The notes under the pieces: generated by a model
Told to the model about the DNA's origin: nothing
The model's input: the letters and a program-made list of their open reading frames with translations, nothing else
Database searches by the model: none
Shown: one piece after another, positions 40,501-49,519 of the stretch
How the letters are laid out: each line of letters opens with the position of its first letter
Position numbering within the stretch: position 1 is the stretch's first letter
Made by a program: the position numbers and the translations under genes
Origin: Trileptium ribeirensis
Lineage: Eukaryota; Nematoda; Enoplea; Enoplida; Thoracostomopsidae
DNA: 64,000 nucleotides
Direction: 5' to 3'
Assembly (NCBI GenBank): GCA_030248225.1
Contig: JASANE010019175.1
Span: forward strand, 1-64,000

Positions 40501-43500
40501 CATTGCAAATAGTGTATAGTCACGATATTTTATTTCTACGACTAGCTAAAAGTTTCGACGTTTCCTTCATTTACGGAACATGACGAGTCTCTGGTTTTGC
40601 GACCGCCAGTACAACAAAAAATGAAATCCACTGTGTAAGTTACAAGCAAGGTCCAAAAAACCTTATCTTGGAACCCAAAAATGGACAATAAAACGTTTCT
40701 GGGCATCCTGAGCAGATGCTACACACCGCCGTAAATCAACAAGAGCTGTAAGTTTTGGGTTAAATACGCACATGTTAACTAGCAGGTTTGGTCCAATATA
40801 TATATCAGTTTTACGCCCCTACGTTGGAGCTACAAGAGGAAGTTTGAGGTGAATATGGTGAACATTGAAACCTTCCAAAAATATGGAGTCGCCGTTGTAA
40901 ATTTTTGGCCGTACCACTTTCAAAATCTATCTAACCTAGTCCCTAAATTTTCAAAAGGAAGTCAAATTTTTTTGTACAAACTATAACATAGTAACTACTG
41001 GTGGTACACACTTACATTGCAATTTTTTCCTACATCAAAAGACATTTTAAATCAGTACCAGAATAACTAAAAATGGACAAAAACGGAGAGACGTGGCCGA
41101 AAGGCATGATATCTCATAAACATATTGAGAGCAAAGCGCCATAAGATTTCTCTTCCAAAAGCCACTATGCTTGTGTTAAATATATACATATAAATACATA
41201 TAAGTATATTATATATTTATATATACCTGAATGTACCTGACCCCCCCCTAGATCCAGGGATCAGCCTGTCGCTCGGGATCAAACTCCGCCACAATGTAGG
41301 ATCTTCAGGCTTCCTAATCAGTTCCCTAAATGGATTCGACCGCCACAGTTCCACTGATGTGTCGACGCAAGCCAGATATAGATCTAACAGCACTGTCCGT
41401 TTCCACAACCTAAAAGACTTTCCGCGTGGCCGCTTCCGCTTGTTATGCAAATGAGCCAAAAAGCAGGCTTGATTGGGCATGGGTAGTATGTGGCTCAGCT
41501 ACTGAAGCCGACACCTTCACAAAACAAATGCCATGGACTCCATATGACCGGAACTCGTTCTTCAAACAGCGTTTGAGATGCGGACGAGCCTTGATATGCC
41601 CAAAATGTCTACCTCTGTCTATTCGACGCGAATTCTTTCCTGTTGCATGATCTGATCTAAGAGTCTGAAAATCAATTGACTTCAACAAGACCGCCGGTTT
41701 TGAAGACTTCTGGCGTGATCAGGTCAGCACCTGATTCTTTGTTGGTTTTAAGGCCTGCGATTGCTTGGAAGACCTCTTCTGTAGGCGTCTGTTCAACTTT
41801 GTTGGAACAGTAGAATCCAGCTAATTCCAGATTGTCGAAAAAACCCTTGGTGTAGGAGGCGGCCTGTTTAGTAGCGCTCGAAGTTTTGATGCCAACGTTC
41901 TGCGCGTTGTCCCACATCGCTGATTATATTGTCGCGTAAGTAAAGGAAAATACACTAGCGGCAACAGCTACTGTAAATCTCCGCAAATTTTGAACAGGAC
42001 CCTCTGATCACCTGCGCTGTTGGCACGGTTCACGGCTTCAGCTATAGCTAGCCATTTCTTCAAGATCGAACGTATGGTAGTCTAGTTCGGCGGCACCTTA
42101 CAGCGCTAAGTAGCTGTAGCTAGTGACATATTGGAAATCCATAAAATTTTTCAGCGTCGGCTTTGCGGAGCCGTCGTATATTGATGCTTGAGCGAGTCAA
42201 ATAGTTTCCCAGCTAGAGCGTATGTATATATGTCCTATTCACCGACAGGAGAGAGGCTTTGGAAACTGTTCCATAGTGACATATGGGAATCACTGCACAC
42301 GTCAACATATTCGTGGTCAGGTCTCCACGGTTGCTCTGCGCGCGCAACTACCAAAACGGGCCGAAAGTTTGGCTCATAAATGCAATATTAGTAGTGCGTG
42401 ATCGGAGTCCACCAGATTGCTCTACTATGAGCGGCAACATTTCACGGAAGAGTTCCACCTATGATCAATTAGCATGAGATTTAGCTCAGCCATTTCCTTT
42501 TGGGACTCCTCCACGTTGCAAGGTGGCTCTGGCGATGATGTTTAAAATTGGAGCCTGCTTGGAAGATCGAGACGTACTCAACAGCTGAGAGCAGTCGACA
42601 GCCGACATAGGTTCTGTGACCACAAGTGAACCGGGCTAAGCTCTTTTTTTCGCAATCTGACGTGGAGCAGAACTCTGCGTTGAAATCGTCAGCTAAGATC
42701 AGTAAGTCCAAATTTCAGAGCTCAAATAAACAGCATACTTCTTCTTAGAACTGATCTGTGTCCTCAGCAGCCACGTCAACCGTCTTAACATAAACACTCA
42801 CAATATTCAGATTGACCGGCGAAGAATAAAGTCGCGTCATACAAATTCAGTCGCTCAGAACCTTCCAGTTAAGGACGCAGTCGTGTTTGTTTCTGCGGAT
42901 GGCAATAAAAACTCCACTCTGCTCCTTCTTTACATTTTTTCGTTCGCCAAGACGTAAAGGGACTAGCACTGGAGGCAAGGTTTTATGACGATAGTTTTAC
43001 TCTCGCGCAATATAATCTCAGACAGACAGGCAATATCGACATTCTTATTCAGAAGCGACTGGACAAGCAGTTCTTTGTTGCTTAGTGGATATAACATTCC
43101 ACGAAGCTATTTTTAAAGCGTCTTTCATGGCACGGAGTTTTAGTGCAGTTAACATATTAGACACGGTATCCGCAGCGTTAGAAGCTACACGCGCGTCGTC
43201 TACCCAGGACGCACTAGCAGTATACGGAAGAATTTTTGTTGTGACCAGTTATGACTAAGAGCTATAGGTTACCGGGCTATAAATACATACCTGCTGGTCC
43301 CCAGGGCCAGCAGGGTTTTTCTGCATCCGTGGCGGCCGAATTTCGGAAGAGACGCCGGTTTAGGTGTAGCCACTGTGGAACCGCTGGAAACAAGACACAC
43401 GTTTCCATCGACTACCCGGCACTGGGCTCACTGGATTTCAGTCATATCTCCAGGTATTGGATGACTTTTTATCGTGGTTTGTCACCCATTATCAGCCATT

Positions 43501-44047
43501 AACGCAGATGACTTGCACTTTGTTCGTGGTTTGTCATCCACTTGCTCGGGTACTGGTTATAGTCTCAATGGAAGGCTCTCGCTAACCGCTTGACATCGGC
43601 GCCTTACCTGGTATTTTATAACAAATGAATCTGAGCAACTGTAAGCATATCAGGACCTCCCAATGATGCCTATGACACCTGTTTTAGCCGGCTTTCGTAT
43701 ACTTCCCCATGCTGAGTGGTCCTTAAAAGGAGTTCGCTGTGCGCAGACTCTGAGTCGACCACTCTGACTAGACGCTGAATGAAGTCCAAGTATACATAAA
43801 AGTATGAGTACATATAATTTATATGTATACATATATACATCTACACATATATCAAATAAACACGATCAACCGGATTCAAAAATATAACCAGAAAACTGGA
43901 ACTGAAAATTAGAAAGATTACATTACATCAAGAGTATTGAAAAATAAGCACAAAACCAATACAAACCTGGTCAACTTTGAGACCAAGTGGTTCGCAAATT
44001 GGTTCAAAAAGCCGTGAACCAGAATAGAATGTGTAATGTCCAGGCAT
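13454..44047 (-). CDS. MBOAT1/2-like membrane-bound O-acyltransferase, multi-exon gene
   Basis: This enzyme moves an acyl chain from acyl-CoA to a lysophospholipid (Lands cycle) in the ER membrane. The exons, in coding order, are: 44047-43967, 40194-40049, tentative ~36702-36566, 32200-32036, 30973-30832, 24798-24745, 21277-21187, 20440-20351, 16974-16868, 16625-16425, 14060-13972 and 13583-13454. Motifs in order are LGLKVDQ/VNFVLSMF, PMMILTQKV, NFHSVLCGPFSFYSDY, RTQYYFAWTI, AGFGFNGYD, WNINTAIWLR (conserved Asn), SAWWHGFFPGYY (catalytic His) and a KKIQ end (KKxx ER retrieval). Placed exons give ~430 residues; with the gaps the total is near the family's ~490-520. Codon phases agree at every junction between adjacent confirmed exons. 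Unresolved are ~20-50 residues between 40.0 and 32.2 kb and ~20 residues between 16.4 and 14.1 kb. MBOAT1 versus MBOAT2 cannot be decided. Confidence 0.88.
13972..14060 (-). CDS. MBOAT penultimate exon, donor site not canonical
   Basis: The acceptor-like TTTGAG|ATG starts TFLYFLDIISYY ... FLSCKILHFW, which aligns without gaps to the family helix before the last exon. Family length puts the end at 13,972 with two bases left over, the phase the last exon needs. However, the next bases are CG, not GT. A weak GT at 13,950 would keep the frame with seven extra residues. Confidence 0.55.
16425..16625 (-). CDS. MBOAT catalytic exon (Asn and His)
   Basis: Acceptor TTGTATTTCAG|ACC. This 67-codon exon carries WNINTAIWLR with the conserved Asn and SAWWHGFFPGYY with the catalytic His, then a helix ending MAARV. 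Donor GTG|GTACGT, phase 0. Confidence 0.96.
16868..16974 (-). CDS. MBOAT exon with AGFGFNGYD motif
   Basis: Acceptor GTCGTTTCAG|CC. The product includes DAVSNSAGFGFNGYD and ARWNLVSNVDIVAVE, the MBOAT1/2 N-x-A-G-x-G-F-x-G-Y-D block. Donor GAA|GTAGGC, phase 0. Confidence 0.93.
18130..19082. mobile_element. MITE split by a nested related MITE (outer copy)
   Basis: The left end (TGCGAGTAAACTTAAGGTGA at 18,131) and right end (reverse complement ACGTGTGAGTAAAGTTAAGT at ~19,080) are inverted. The body is collinear with the uninterrupted copy at 38,558-39,044, except for the inner insertion. It lies in the MBOAT intron between 20,351 and 16,974. Confidence 0.8.
18586..19018. mobile_element. Inner MITE with TAA duplication
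   Basis: It begins TGCGCGACTAAACTTAACC and ends in inverted GTTTACTCACGCA, flanked by TAA at 18,583-18,585 and 19,019-19,021. The copy at 38.5 kb shows the unoccupied target (CCGTAACAAGCG). The body matches the 9,056-9,465 element. Confidence 0.88.
19400..20160 (-). repeat. Dispersed non-coding repeat family R1 (intron copy)
   Basis: Words such as TGTTGAATATGTAAGCT and AAAATGAGCCGAATATCAGC (19,599-19,680) are the reverse complement of text at ~23,320-23,420, 30,040-30,130 and 39,140-39,230. A run of TTCGTTTAATCG words fills 19,680-19,850. No coding capacity seen. Confidence 0.5.
20351..20440 (-). CDS. MBOAT exon with QYYFAWT motif
   Basis: Acceptor TTATTTTTAG|AA completes the split codon. 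The product runs GKWSFLGEGIYLLISL ... RTQYYFAWTI, matching the conserved R-x-x-Y-Y-F-A-W-T. Donor G|GTAGGT leaves one base for the Ala of the next exon. Confidence 0.93.
21187..21277 (-). CDS. MBOAT exon, membrane helix
   Basis: Acceptor ATATTTTTCAG|AAA. The product KPVIMKIAVSLFFLFTAGY ... LYPVEDVL is a helix plus loop as in the family. Donor A|GTAAGC leaves one base. Confidence 0.85.
22115..22265 (+). repeat. Dispersed ~150-bp repeat, copy 2
   Basis: GGGCGGAAATAAAATGCAGG ... CCTAAGTCGGGGC ... CCCCCGCTCTAAGCTG followed by T6. Same layout as 5,255-5,385 (inverted) and 25,068-25,180. Confidence 0.6.
22500..24610. repeat. Cluster of degenerate dispersed repeats in an MBOAT intron
   Basis: The phrase CTGGAAAT(C/A)GGGTTC recurs at ~22,498 and ~22,672, and related text (TGTAAATCGGTTTGTCGATA) at 24,101. 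The last two are followed by a conserved CTTGAAA..CTGAA(A/G)AGG. The segment 22,980-23,480 matches 29,640-30,190 over several hundred bases. The minus ORFs at 23,533-23,778 and 24,150-24,335 sit in related repeats and show no domain. Confidence 0.5.
24745..24798 (-). CDS. MBOAT short linker exon
   Basis: Acceptor ACATTTTAG|CAC and donor GTG|GTACGT enclose 18 codons ending VEVPSAV, phase 0 on both sides. It fits the variable hydrophilic linker before the next helix. Support is mostly phase and position. Confidence 0.65.
25068..25180 (+). repeat. Dispersed ~150-bp repeat, copy 3
   Basis: AGAGCGGAAATGAAATGCATG ... TAAGCCTACGTCAG ... CCCCCGCTCTAAGCTC followed by T5, matching the two other copies. 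Confidence 0.6.
26711..27481. mobile_element. hAT-type MITE with 8-bp target duplication
   Basis: The left end CAGGGTTTTTGCACC and right end (reverse complement CAGGCTTTTTTTCGC) are inverted. The shared sub-terminal word AAAGTGCAATTTTCACTTT occurs at both ends. Flanks are GGTTAAAC (26,703-26,710) and GATTAAAC (27,482-27,489), 7 of 8 identical. No transposase is encoded; the 771-bp length and 8-bp duplication point to a non-autonomous hAT. Confidence 0.8.
27490..28205 (+). pseudogene. Remnant of a non-LTR-type ORF with degenerate 2A motif and zinc finger
   Basis: A G+C-richer island. At 27,850-27,873 the frame reads DNEPNSGP, one transition away from the 2A consensus D-x-E-x-N-P-G-P, followed by a basic stretch (GEGRRRR). 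At 27,945-28,004, in another frame, lies QCDMCGRWYVATKMTRHQRP plus C, a C2H2/C2HC-like finger resembling the fourth finger at 54.65-55.09 kb. The order 2A, basic linker, finger is the same there. A frameshift separates the parts, so it is a relic. The host element is inferred; no RT is present here. Confidence 0.5.
28216..28537. mobile_element. hAT-type MITE (TAGTGATG ends)
   Basis: The left end TAGTGATGTCCGCA and inverted right end TAGTGATGAAACCTGC are flanked by ACCGAAAT (28,208-28,215) and ACTGACAT (28,538-28,545), 6 of 8 identical. Inner arms hold CCGGTC/GGACCG words common in hAT MITEs. Length 322 bp. Confidence 0.7.
29640..30190 (+). repeat. Dispersed repeat family R1, copy
   Basis: The text TTTTGTAATTTAACGCTCAA ... 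CACCTTGGCGATAAGACAAG is shared with 23,340-23,450 and 39,140-39,270, and inverted near 31,300-31,330. The plus ORF at 29,984-30,265 lies inside and is not a gene. Confidence 0.6.
30832..30973 (-). CDS. MBOAT exon with CGP...Y.DY motif
   Basis: Acceptor ATATATTTCAG|T. The product includes RPSLLSFFSYVINF and CGPFSFYSDYVAFVEGRDYW, the hallmark G-P-x(4)-Y-x-D-Y-x(2)-F-(I/V)-E-G stretch. Donor ATG|GTAGGT, phase 0. Confidence 0.92.
31300..31760 (-). repeat. Dispersed repeat family R1, inverted copy and partial tandem
   Basis: It begins with the inverse of the CACCTTGGCGATGAGAC word. Two similar blocks follow (ATGAATTGGTCTACAAAAATG at 31,438 and ATGAATTCTTCTATAAAATA at 31,614), ~176 bp apart. No coding sequence. 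Confidence 0.5.
32036..32200 (-). CDS. MBOAT exon with PMMILTQKV motif
   Basis: Acceptor TTACTTCAG|A, then CCG ATG ATG: PMMILTQKVIMLSFDTYD, matching the family GPMM..TQK(V/I)..L stretch. The exon continues into a hydrophilic linker with NNNN and ends AT|GTAAGT. It needs two bases (GG of Gly) from an upstream exon not found. Confidence 0.88.
32990..34690 (-). pseudogene. Internally deleted hAT-like transposase copy
   Basis: The N-terminal part (frame ~34,230-33,710) has a zinc-finger block with CKLC ... H-x(5)-H (SSVKQHASSAKH) and then SSTYGFFLAFDETTTVQVKK followed by QLDIHLTWW, typical of hAT-like families (FDE...KKQLD). Directly after, in another frame, comes the hAT C-terminal dimerisation region (LLANLARVVKMPLLFSHGQA, then SLERGFSV), one TAA (~33,547), IVKDYICRSCGNQ and a basic coiled-coil tail to 33,080. 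The ~400-residue catalytic core between is missing, so the copy cannot be active. AATAGAGGAC words repeat near both ends (33,020; 34,567-34,660), consistent with sub-terminal binding sites. It lies in an MBOAT intron in the same orientation. Confidence 0.75.
34567..34660. repeat. Sub-terminal AATAGAGGAC repeat cluster
   Basis: At least six copies of AATAGAGGA(C) in under 100 bp, in one orientation. A further copy lies at ~33,020, beside the other end of the deleted hAT-like element. Repeats of this kind are typical transposase binding sites. Confidence 0.65.
36566..36702 (-). CDS. Tentative MBOAT exon 3 (frame conflict inside)
   Basis: Acceptor CTCCACAG|T is in the right phase for exon 2 and gives IVQATTASAYILIAYTTSV, a plausible helix. 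About 90 bases in, the family-like text (VQNYVFAVMSSKLSDQ) continues only in another frame. The cause may be an indel, an assembly error or a wrong exon model. Treat it as a candidate. Confidence 0.3.
37180..38545. repeat. Degenerate ~170-bp tandem array, about eight copies
   Basis: The anchor CTTCAAACAGGAGCTGACAG recurs at 37,308, 37,470, 37,644, 37,813, ~37,988, 38,152, 38,303 and 38,473 (spacing 151-176 bp). Each unit also has CTCCGACCTAGTATCTGTCA and CCAAACACCAATTTGCCAA. Copies are diverged, so the array is old. A MITE abuts its right edge. Confidence 0.9.
38558..39044. mobile_element. Intact MITE of the TGCGYGAGTAAAC family
   Basis: Near-perfect inverted ends of about 27 bp (left TGCGCGAGTAAACTTAAGGT, right reverse complement TGCGTGAGTAAACTTAAGGT, both continuing GACCCCGC). 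487 bp, with inner TTCGCGAACA words. TAA precedes the left end; the right flank is ATAG. It is collinear with the outer copy at 18.1-19.1 kb. Confidence 0.85.
39060..39300 (+). repeat. Dispersed repeat family R1, copy
   Basis: It contains GGCTGATATCCGGCTCATCA and CACCTTGGCGATGAGACAAG, homologous to 23,330-23,450 and 30,040-30,160. Confidence 0.6.
40049..40194 (-). CDS. MBOAT exon 2 (first membrane helices)
   Basis: Acceptor TTTCGTTTTAG|GTTAAC; the product runs VNFVLSMFTSLLLGF ... RTRHVIAFALGLVLCLFCYG. Two hydrophobic helices and the RHV..F.LG...LFCYG pattern fit the MBOAT1/2 N-terminus. Donor GTACGT; two bases left over. Confidence 0.85.
41680..43140 (-). pseudogene. RTE-like non-LTR retrotransposon relic (endonuclease and start of RT)
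   Basis: In 5' to 3' order on the minus strand: an endonuclease start (KIASWNVIST, ~43,115), LLNKNVDIACLSE in another frame, VNLNIVSVYV, the catalytic-type DLLILADDFNAEF (~42,700), GCRLLSAV and NFKHHRQSHLATWRSP (~42,500). Then, near 41,830-41,680, comes the RT entry block EVFQAIAGLKTNKESGADLI followed by TPEVFKTGG. Several frameshifts and stops separate the pieces and the RT palm is missing, so it is dead. It lies in MBOAT intron 1 in the sense direction. Assignment to RTE rather than a neighbouring clade rests on motif style only. Confidence 0.7.
43967..44047 (-). CDS. MBOAT exon 1 (start codon)
   Basis: ATG at 44,047-44,045 opens 27 codons ending PLGLKVDQ, then the donor CAG|GTTTGT. The phase is 0 and the next exon begins VNFVLSM, as in MBOAT1/2. 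Intron 1 holds an RTE-like relic. Confidence 0.75.
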
Positions 44048-44099
44048 TATGTATTTCGATTTGGTCTTAAATAGTTTAACATATATACGTGAGAGCAAA

Positions 44100-47000
44100 C
44101 TGAATTTCGATTCGGACTTCGAAACCGGCTAATTTTTGCTGGAATCGAAGTTTCAGCTTCACCAGTTTTGGATATCACTATGACGACATTGTAATGTTTT
44201 CATTTTCGAAATAAAATTAACTTGACATAATTGATATTCTGTGTGCTATTTGTATAAGACAAAAATATTTTGCCTTTGTATTCGCTCCGACAAACTCGGT
44301 TAAGCTTCATTTATTACTTTCCCGGTCACAAATTCTGGATCTCTAAACACCTTAAAGACAAGACTACTCAGTCAAATACTAACATATGTTTAACTGATAG
44401 TTTTTGACATGCTAGCTATAACCCAAATTAACTATATTGTTACTTAACATACGGTTCAACAGTCCTAGCTTAGTATAATGCGACAAAAATTTGTTTTATC
44501 AGTCAGGGTTTTATTGTACAAATACGGTGCACATACCCAAATTTCCATAAAAAGCACACATAATATATACTAAGCGCCTCGGTCGGCGAATTCCCAACTA
44601 CCGTGAAAACCCAACACGAATAACGGTTACTTGAAAAATACAACACAATAAATCTAGAACCTATGCTATGTAATAAACAGTATACTAACCGCTATAAGGT
44701 ATAACACAGAAAAGTTTGGTGGAAACTCATTTGGACCTCCGGCGGCATGCCTTCAGCTACAAGTATTAAAACGCAAAAATAAAGGACTGTATCTCTGCTA
44801 CCAAATAGTGTAAACGGGTTATCCTTCTTTTCTATAAAGCTAGCAGATTTGGTATGAAAATTAGACATTATCCCGTACTTAGTGTTAGTGCACTAAAGGC
44901 ACAAAATATTTGGGGAAAATGCACACACCCTGTTTAGGTTAATTCTTAGTTGTAACCTGGTGAATATAAAACTTGAAATGGAAGGTGAGTCAACCCACGA
45001 ATTCCCAGCAAGCGCGATTATTGTCACCGGTATGTTTGAATGCCAACATCCAAAATTGTATTATTTCAGAATCCTCCATAATCATGCTTGATTGAAGATG
45101 GTGGGCCCCACATGGAGTATCACTCTATTTCCTACAAAGGTCTACATCTGACGAAACTAATTTAAACGAATCATTCTCTTTGGCGGCATGCTCGAAAACC
45201 TTTGTAATTACAACAAATTATAACAATAGATTGCAGACCTAACATAACATCTTGCATGTCTCAAGGGGGAGGGGTCCTAGGTGATTCAGTGCCGTTCCGA
45301 AAGGTACATCGTTCATACTATGCAGTCAGATTAGTTACTACATTGCTGTAAAGATTCTTGAAGACCTTTGAAATCACAGATGCAACAAAATACAGCATTA
45401 GATTGAAACTAAGAAATCATGCATAATTCAAGCGGACGGCGGCTCATGCGAAATACAGCGCAATCGCAAAATGGTGCATGGTTCGCATCATATAATTCAA
45501 TTAAGCATCTCAACATTACCATCGCCTCGAATATCTTTATAGTGAAAATATACTGTGTCGTAATGATTATCTTAAAAATGTGATATACCAAGGTCTAAAA
45601 TGGTTCCCGTTGAGATTCTATTTTGATTCCTTATCTCTTAATCTATGAGTTTGGCAAAAAGGGTTCGTCAACAAAGCCGTAGATCGGGCGAACACAAAAG
45701 ATGTGCGACGTTTTAATGTAAAGCATGTGTTTTGAGATATAACTAAAATTATTTTTCCTCGATCATAAAAATGGTAAGGTTACCAGTTTTAAAGGGTGCC
45801 AACCATACCATATGGATGGCTTTCAAAGACGAAGCCATGGGCTATCAATCACTAGCATCTCGCAAGGAAGAGTGAAACGGAGCGACCGCGAATTCATTTT
45901 TAAGTTTAATAATATTGTTTAATCACCTGTAACAGGTTGTGTTTGACGTATATACCTATAGTTGCAACTTTTCAAAGTTAATACCCGGACCTTGCAAAAT
46001 AAAATAACCGAATCCGAATACGGACTATATAGATAAATCATAAATATACATACATATTATATATTAAAATTTTATACATATACATGTAATATATAACAAT
46101 ATGTCTGGTAATATATATGTGACACAAAATGGCTCGTAGTCCATAGCGACCATTTCACAGGTTACATTATCTATATTGGCGATTTGCCGCGGTGTGACCT
46201 GAAACATTTTAATTCGACACTTAACCAAAACGTGCTCTCTGTTGTATTGTTGAGATGGAAATGTTTGACGTTTCACGTATCTTCTACTAGTTCAACGTCT
46301 TACACCGGTTCTACTTTTCTGTGGTCTATTATACAGTAATTTAACATCAATTGCAAGTCATTTACCTTGAATCCTCGCTAATAATAATTGGGAACGTATT
46401 CTCGTCAACATGGTAAAATTATGTCACCTTTCACGTGTAAGTACAAACCAGCTAATTTTGTATGTGGTACATGTTAAAAGTTACGGCTACAGTTGTATAA
46501 CGTTTGCGTCTATTATCTGTCGATAGCATTATTTGAGCAGTGAGCGAGCATAAAATTTAGAAAATTAATTTTTTGCCAGGTGCTCGGCTATAATGGAGTA
46601 TCTTTAAAGTTAGTAGCGGGTTGTTTCGGCGACTATTACATTTTCCAACATAACCATCGCATATCTGAACACAATTATAATTTCACATTATAATAGTCAT
46701 CAGATGGTTCTTTTTGGCGAGCATGACTATCAGTGAACATAATATATCACTGGATATTAAATCCAGCGAGCTAAAATCAGAGGGTTTTGAATAAAAATCC
46801 GTCATTAAATCGGCATCTACACCTGTCAGTACAACTAAATTGAAAACATCAAAATTAGACAGTTTTTGTTGAAAAAATTTACCGTTTTAGCGCCATGAAG
46901 CGCATCACAACAACATACCGAACGTAGCCTTAAAACAATGAAACCAACGTTTGTTTAACTTCAATCGGTTAAACAATCCTGTAAGCGCATCATTCACCCC

Positions 47001-47325
47001 TACCAATAATATAACCCCTTTATGGTATCATACCATTTATTCTACCCTACATATATAAAATAAGGTTCAGGTTACTCCCTAATATATATTCATATAACAT
47101 ATATACATGATTTGTTAACATACCGCTACGCCGAACAATTCTTGCATGATTAAAATCAAAAAATATTGTGGTCCATTGTGCAGGAAAATTTGTCCTGTTT
47201 TGAAAGGGGCTGAACTCCACATATACAAGAGCTACAAGTAAGCAAAAATTCAAAAATATTTTTGATGTTGCCGGAACTCGAGCAAAATATTCTTTAACTC
47301 CCTGATACATATATAAAAATACACA
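44100..47325. other. Upstream of the MBOAT start: AT-rich, no gene supported
   Basis: This should hold the promoter and 5' UTR of the MBOAT gene, but no clear TATA/initiator pair was identified. Small ORFs (45,409-45,591 minus; 46,064-46,276 minus; 47,047-47,310 minus) have no recognisable domain. Confidence 0.4.
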
Positions 47326-47333
47326 TATATAAG

Positions 47334-47693
47334 CAAGGGCGTAGCCAGGGGGGTTGCGTGGGTCGCGACCCCCCCTTTTGGCTCAACCCCAAACAAAATT
47401 TTTTTGAACGATTCCTGTTGAAAATCATGTCGGAAATTGTCCTAAAACTATCCTCTCTCGCACTAGAAAACAATTACTTTCAACCGTATTTTTGACCAAA
47501 CTTCACATTTTTGTATTAAAATTCGCTATTTTGGCAACAGTTACATTTTTTACTTGTTTATGGCGTACTTAATATACCAATTCTGGACACCGCTTTCATA
47601 TTTCTGAGCGCGACCCCCCCGGACCTCCCCCTTTTAGGTACCCACTGTGGGCCGCGACCTCCCCCCCTTTCAAAATTCCTGGCTACGCCCTTG
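47334..47693. mobile_element. hAT MITE with perfect 8-bp target duplication
   Basis: Terminal inverted repeats CAAGGGCGTAGCCAGG (left) and CCTGGCTACGCCCTTG (right). Both flanks read TATATAAG (47,326-47,333 and 47,694-47,701). Both arms carry C-runs and GTCGCGACC / GCGACC words. 360 bp with no ORF. An 8-bp duplication and C-A-starting ends place it with hAT elements; the perfect duplication suggests a fairly recent insertion. Confidence 0.92.
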
Positions 47694-47701
47694 TATATAA
47701 G

Positions 47702-49519
47702 TACAAAAGGTAATACGTACAGTCCAGAGAATAACCGGAACCGTCCCTTTAAAACAGATCCGGAACCGAAACCTAGTTTTCAAAACTTATATATAGTAAA
47801 ACATATGAAGGAAGAAATGATGGTACGGTGGATTTGAAATGAATTAAAAATAACTTTTCCATTAAACTTGATGTATTGCGGTGGGCATTATTGCCTCTTT
47901 GGAATTTTGAAGAGACTGAGGAAGCTAATAATGATTATTTATCGATCAACATGTCGGTTATTGGACCCTCAGAACACAAAATGCCTTCAACTATACAGCC
48001 CTGCGTAAATTGCGTCAAGCTGAATGTGATTGTAACACATGGACAGTAAACTAAATACTTTCGCTCTGTCTCCAATTGCCTCCCTTTACTAGACATACGT
48101 TTGTTACGTGTTATTCCGTAGAAAACTAGAAATTATTGGTTTATATGGTTCTAAACAAGAATATAAGAAGGTATACTATACTTTTCTGATCAGTGGTCAA
48201 AGACATTGTTTAGGCTAGCGTTGGGCAACCAGTGTCCGTCAAATAGATGATGATGATAACTTTCTGGTAAGACCGCTATAAACAGGACAACCAGGCTCCC
48301 ATAGTTTCAATAAATACACTTCAATTCCAAGAGGTCAGCTTCTGGCTGCGTTGCAGATATGTTACTTTACTTCAATGGTGACTTATTTACAAACTTTACA
48401 GGCGCAGTGACTGGTACTTCACACAGTTTATGTTAGCCAAGCTTACAACTAAGTACATACTTCTAAACAATTCATACTCTTTTTATTCTAACATAAACCG
48501 CAGACTACTGAATTGGTAAAATAGCTGCCACGTGCATCGACTTGGCTTTGTTGTGTTAGCACATTCCTGCAGGGTCAGGATGAAAAATCCTTCTGAGATT
48601 GTATCCTACTTACGTTCACAAGGTAATTCGCTGAGTTAATCTTTTCTTTTATTTGGTGGTATTGGAACTTGATCATTGTGTATATATTACGCATGTTTGG
48701 ACTATAGAAGCAAAAATGTAGAAAATTTTAAACAAAATTTAAAAACCAGAATTCAGGTTCCCGTATCATTTCTGCCGTTTGCCGGAACTGCAACCGGAAT
48801 TCCGGTTACTCCCTTGTGGGTAAAAACCTCAGTTTAGTGTCTTACAGGTTTTTGAAAGAATGACTAAGAAGAAAGTATCAGTAATCACCTTATTACACCT
48901 AAATGCGCAACCACGTGTTGGAGGGTATGGTCTACAGTCTTGGTTTTCAGTACAAATCTTTGACACAAAAACTGAGTATAACGCCCACAAATAACCATAA
49001 AATACCCCTATACCATTTTTTGCACAATGCCCATAGGTTTGAATTACAGTTTAAGATTTTACCGTACAAACTCGTTGATTTTGCCGCTTATCTAGCAGTG
49101 GCTAGGTAAAGAAAATTACTATAACATTGGAGCATAAGAACCTCTTTATTGGTTTTCAGTACATGGGCCATATACAAATACACGTCTTCCACATTTAATA
49201 ATAGACATAAAGACATATAGAGGCTATATATGTAAATGTGTATAATAATGTGAGTTTAATATCTAATGTAAGTTGTATAATAATGTAATTATGCATATGT
49301 TTTTATATGTATATTATATAATTTTTATACTTAGTTGTTTGTTTATCTGCCAATAATGAAATAACAAAGCAATTAAAGCTGCTAATTAATGATACAAATA
49401 TGATTAATGCAACATTAGGATAAGAAAACGGTGTAATGAATTGGCTGGGATCAGGATGGGTAAAAAACCGCTAATACATATCCCTTAGATGATCAAGTAA
49501 ATTAATCTCCGTCAGACGT
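47702..49519. other. No gene supported
   Basis: AT-rich sequence. The plus ORF at 48,903-49,109 has no recognisable domain. Homology of the neighbouring transposase-like relic stops at its TAA (49,520). Confidence 0.4.
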
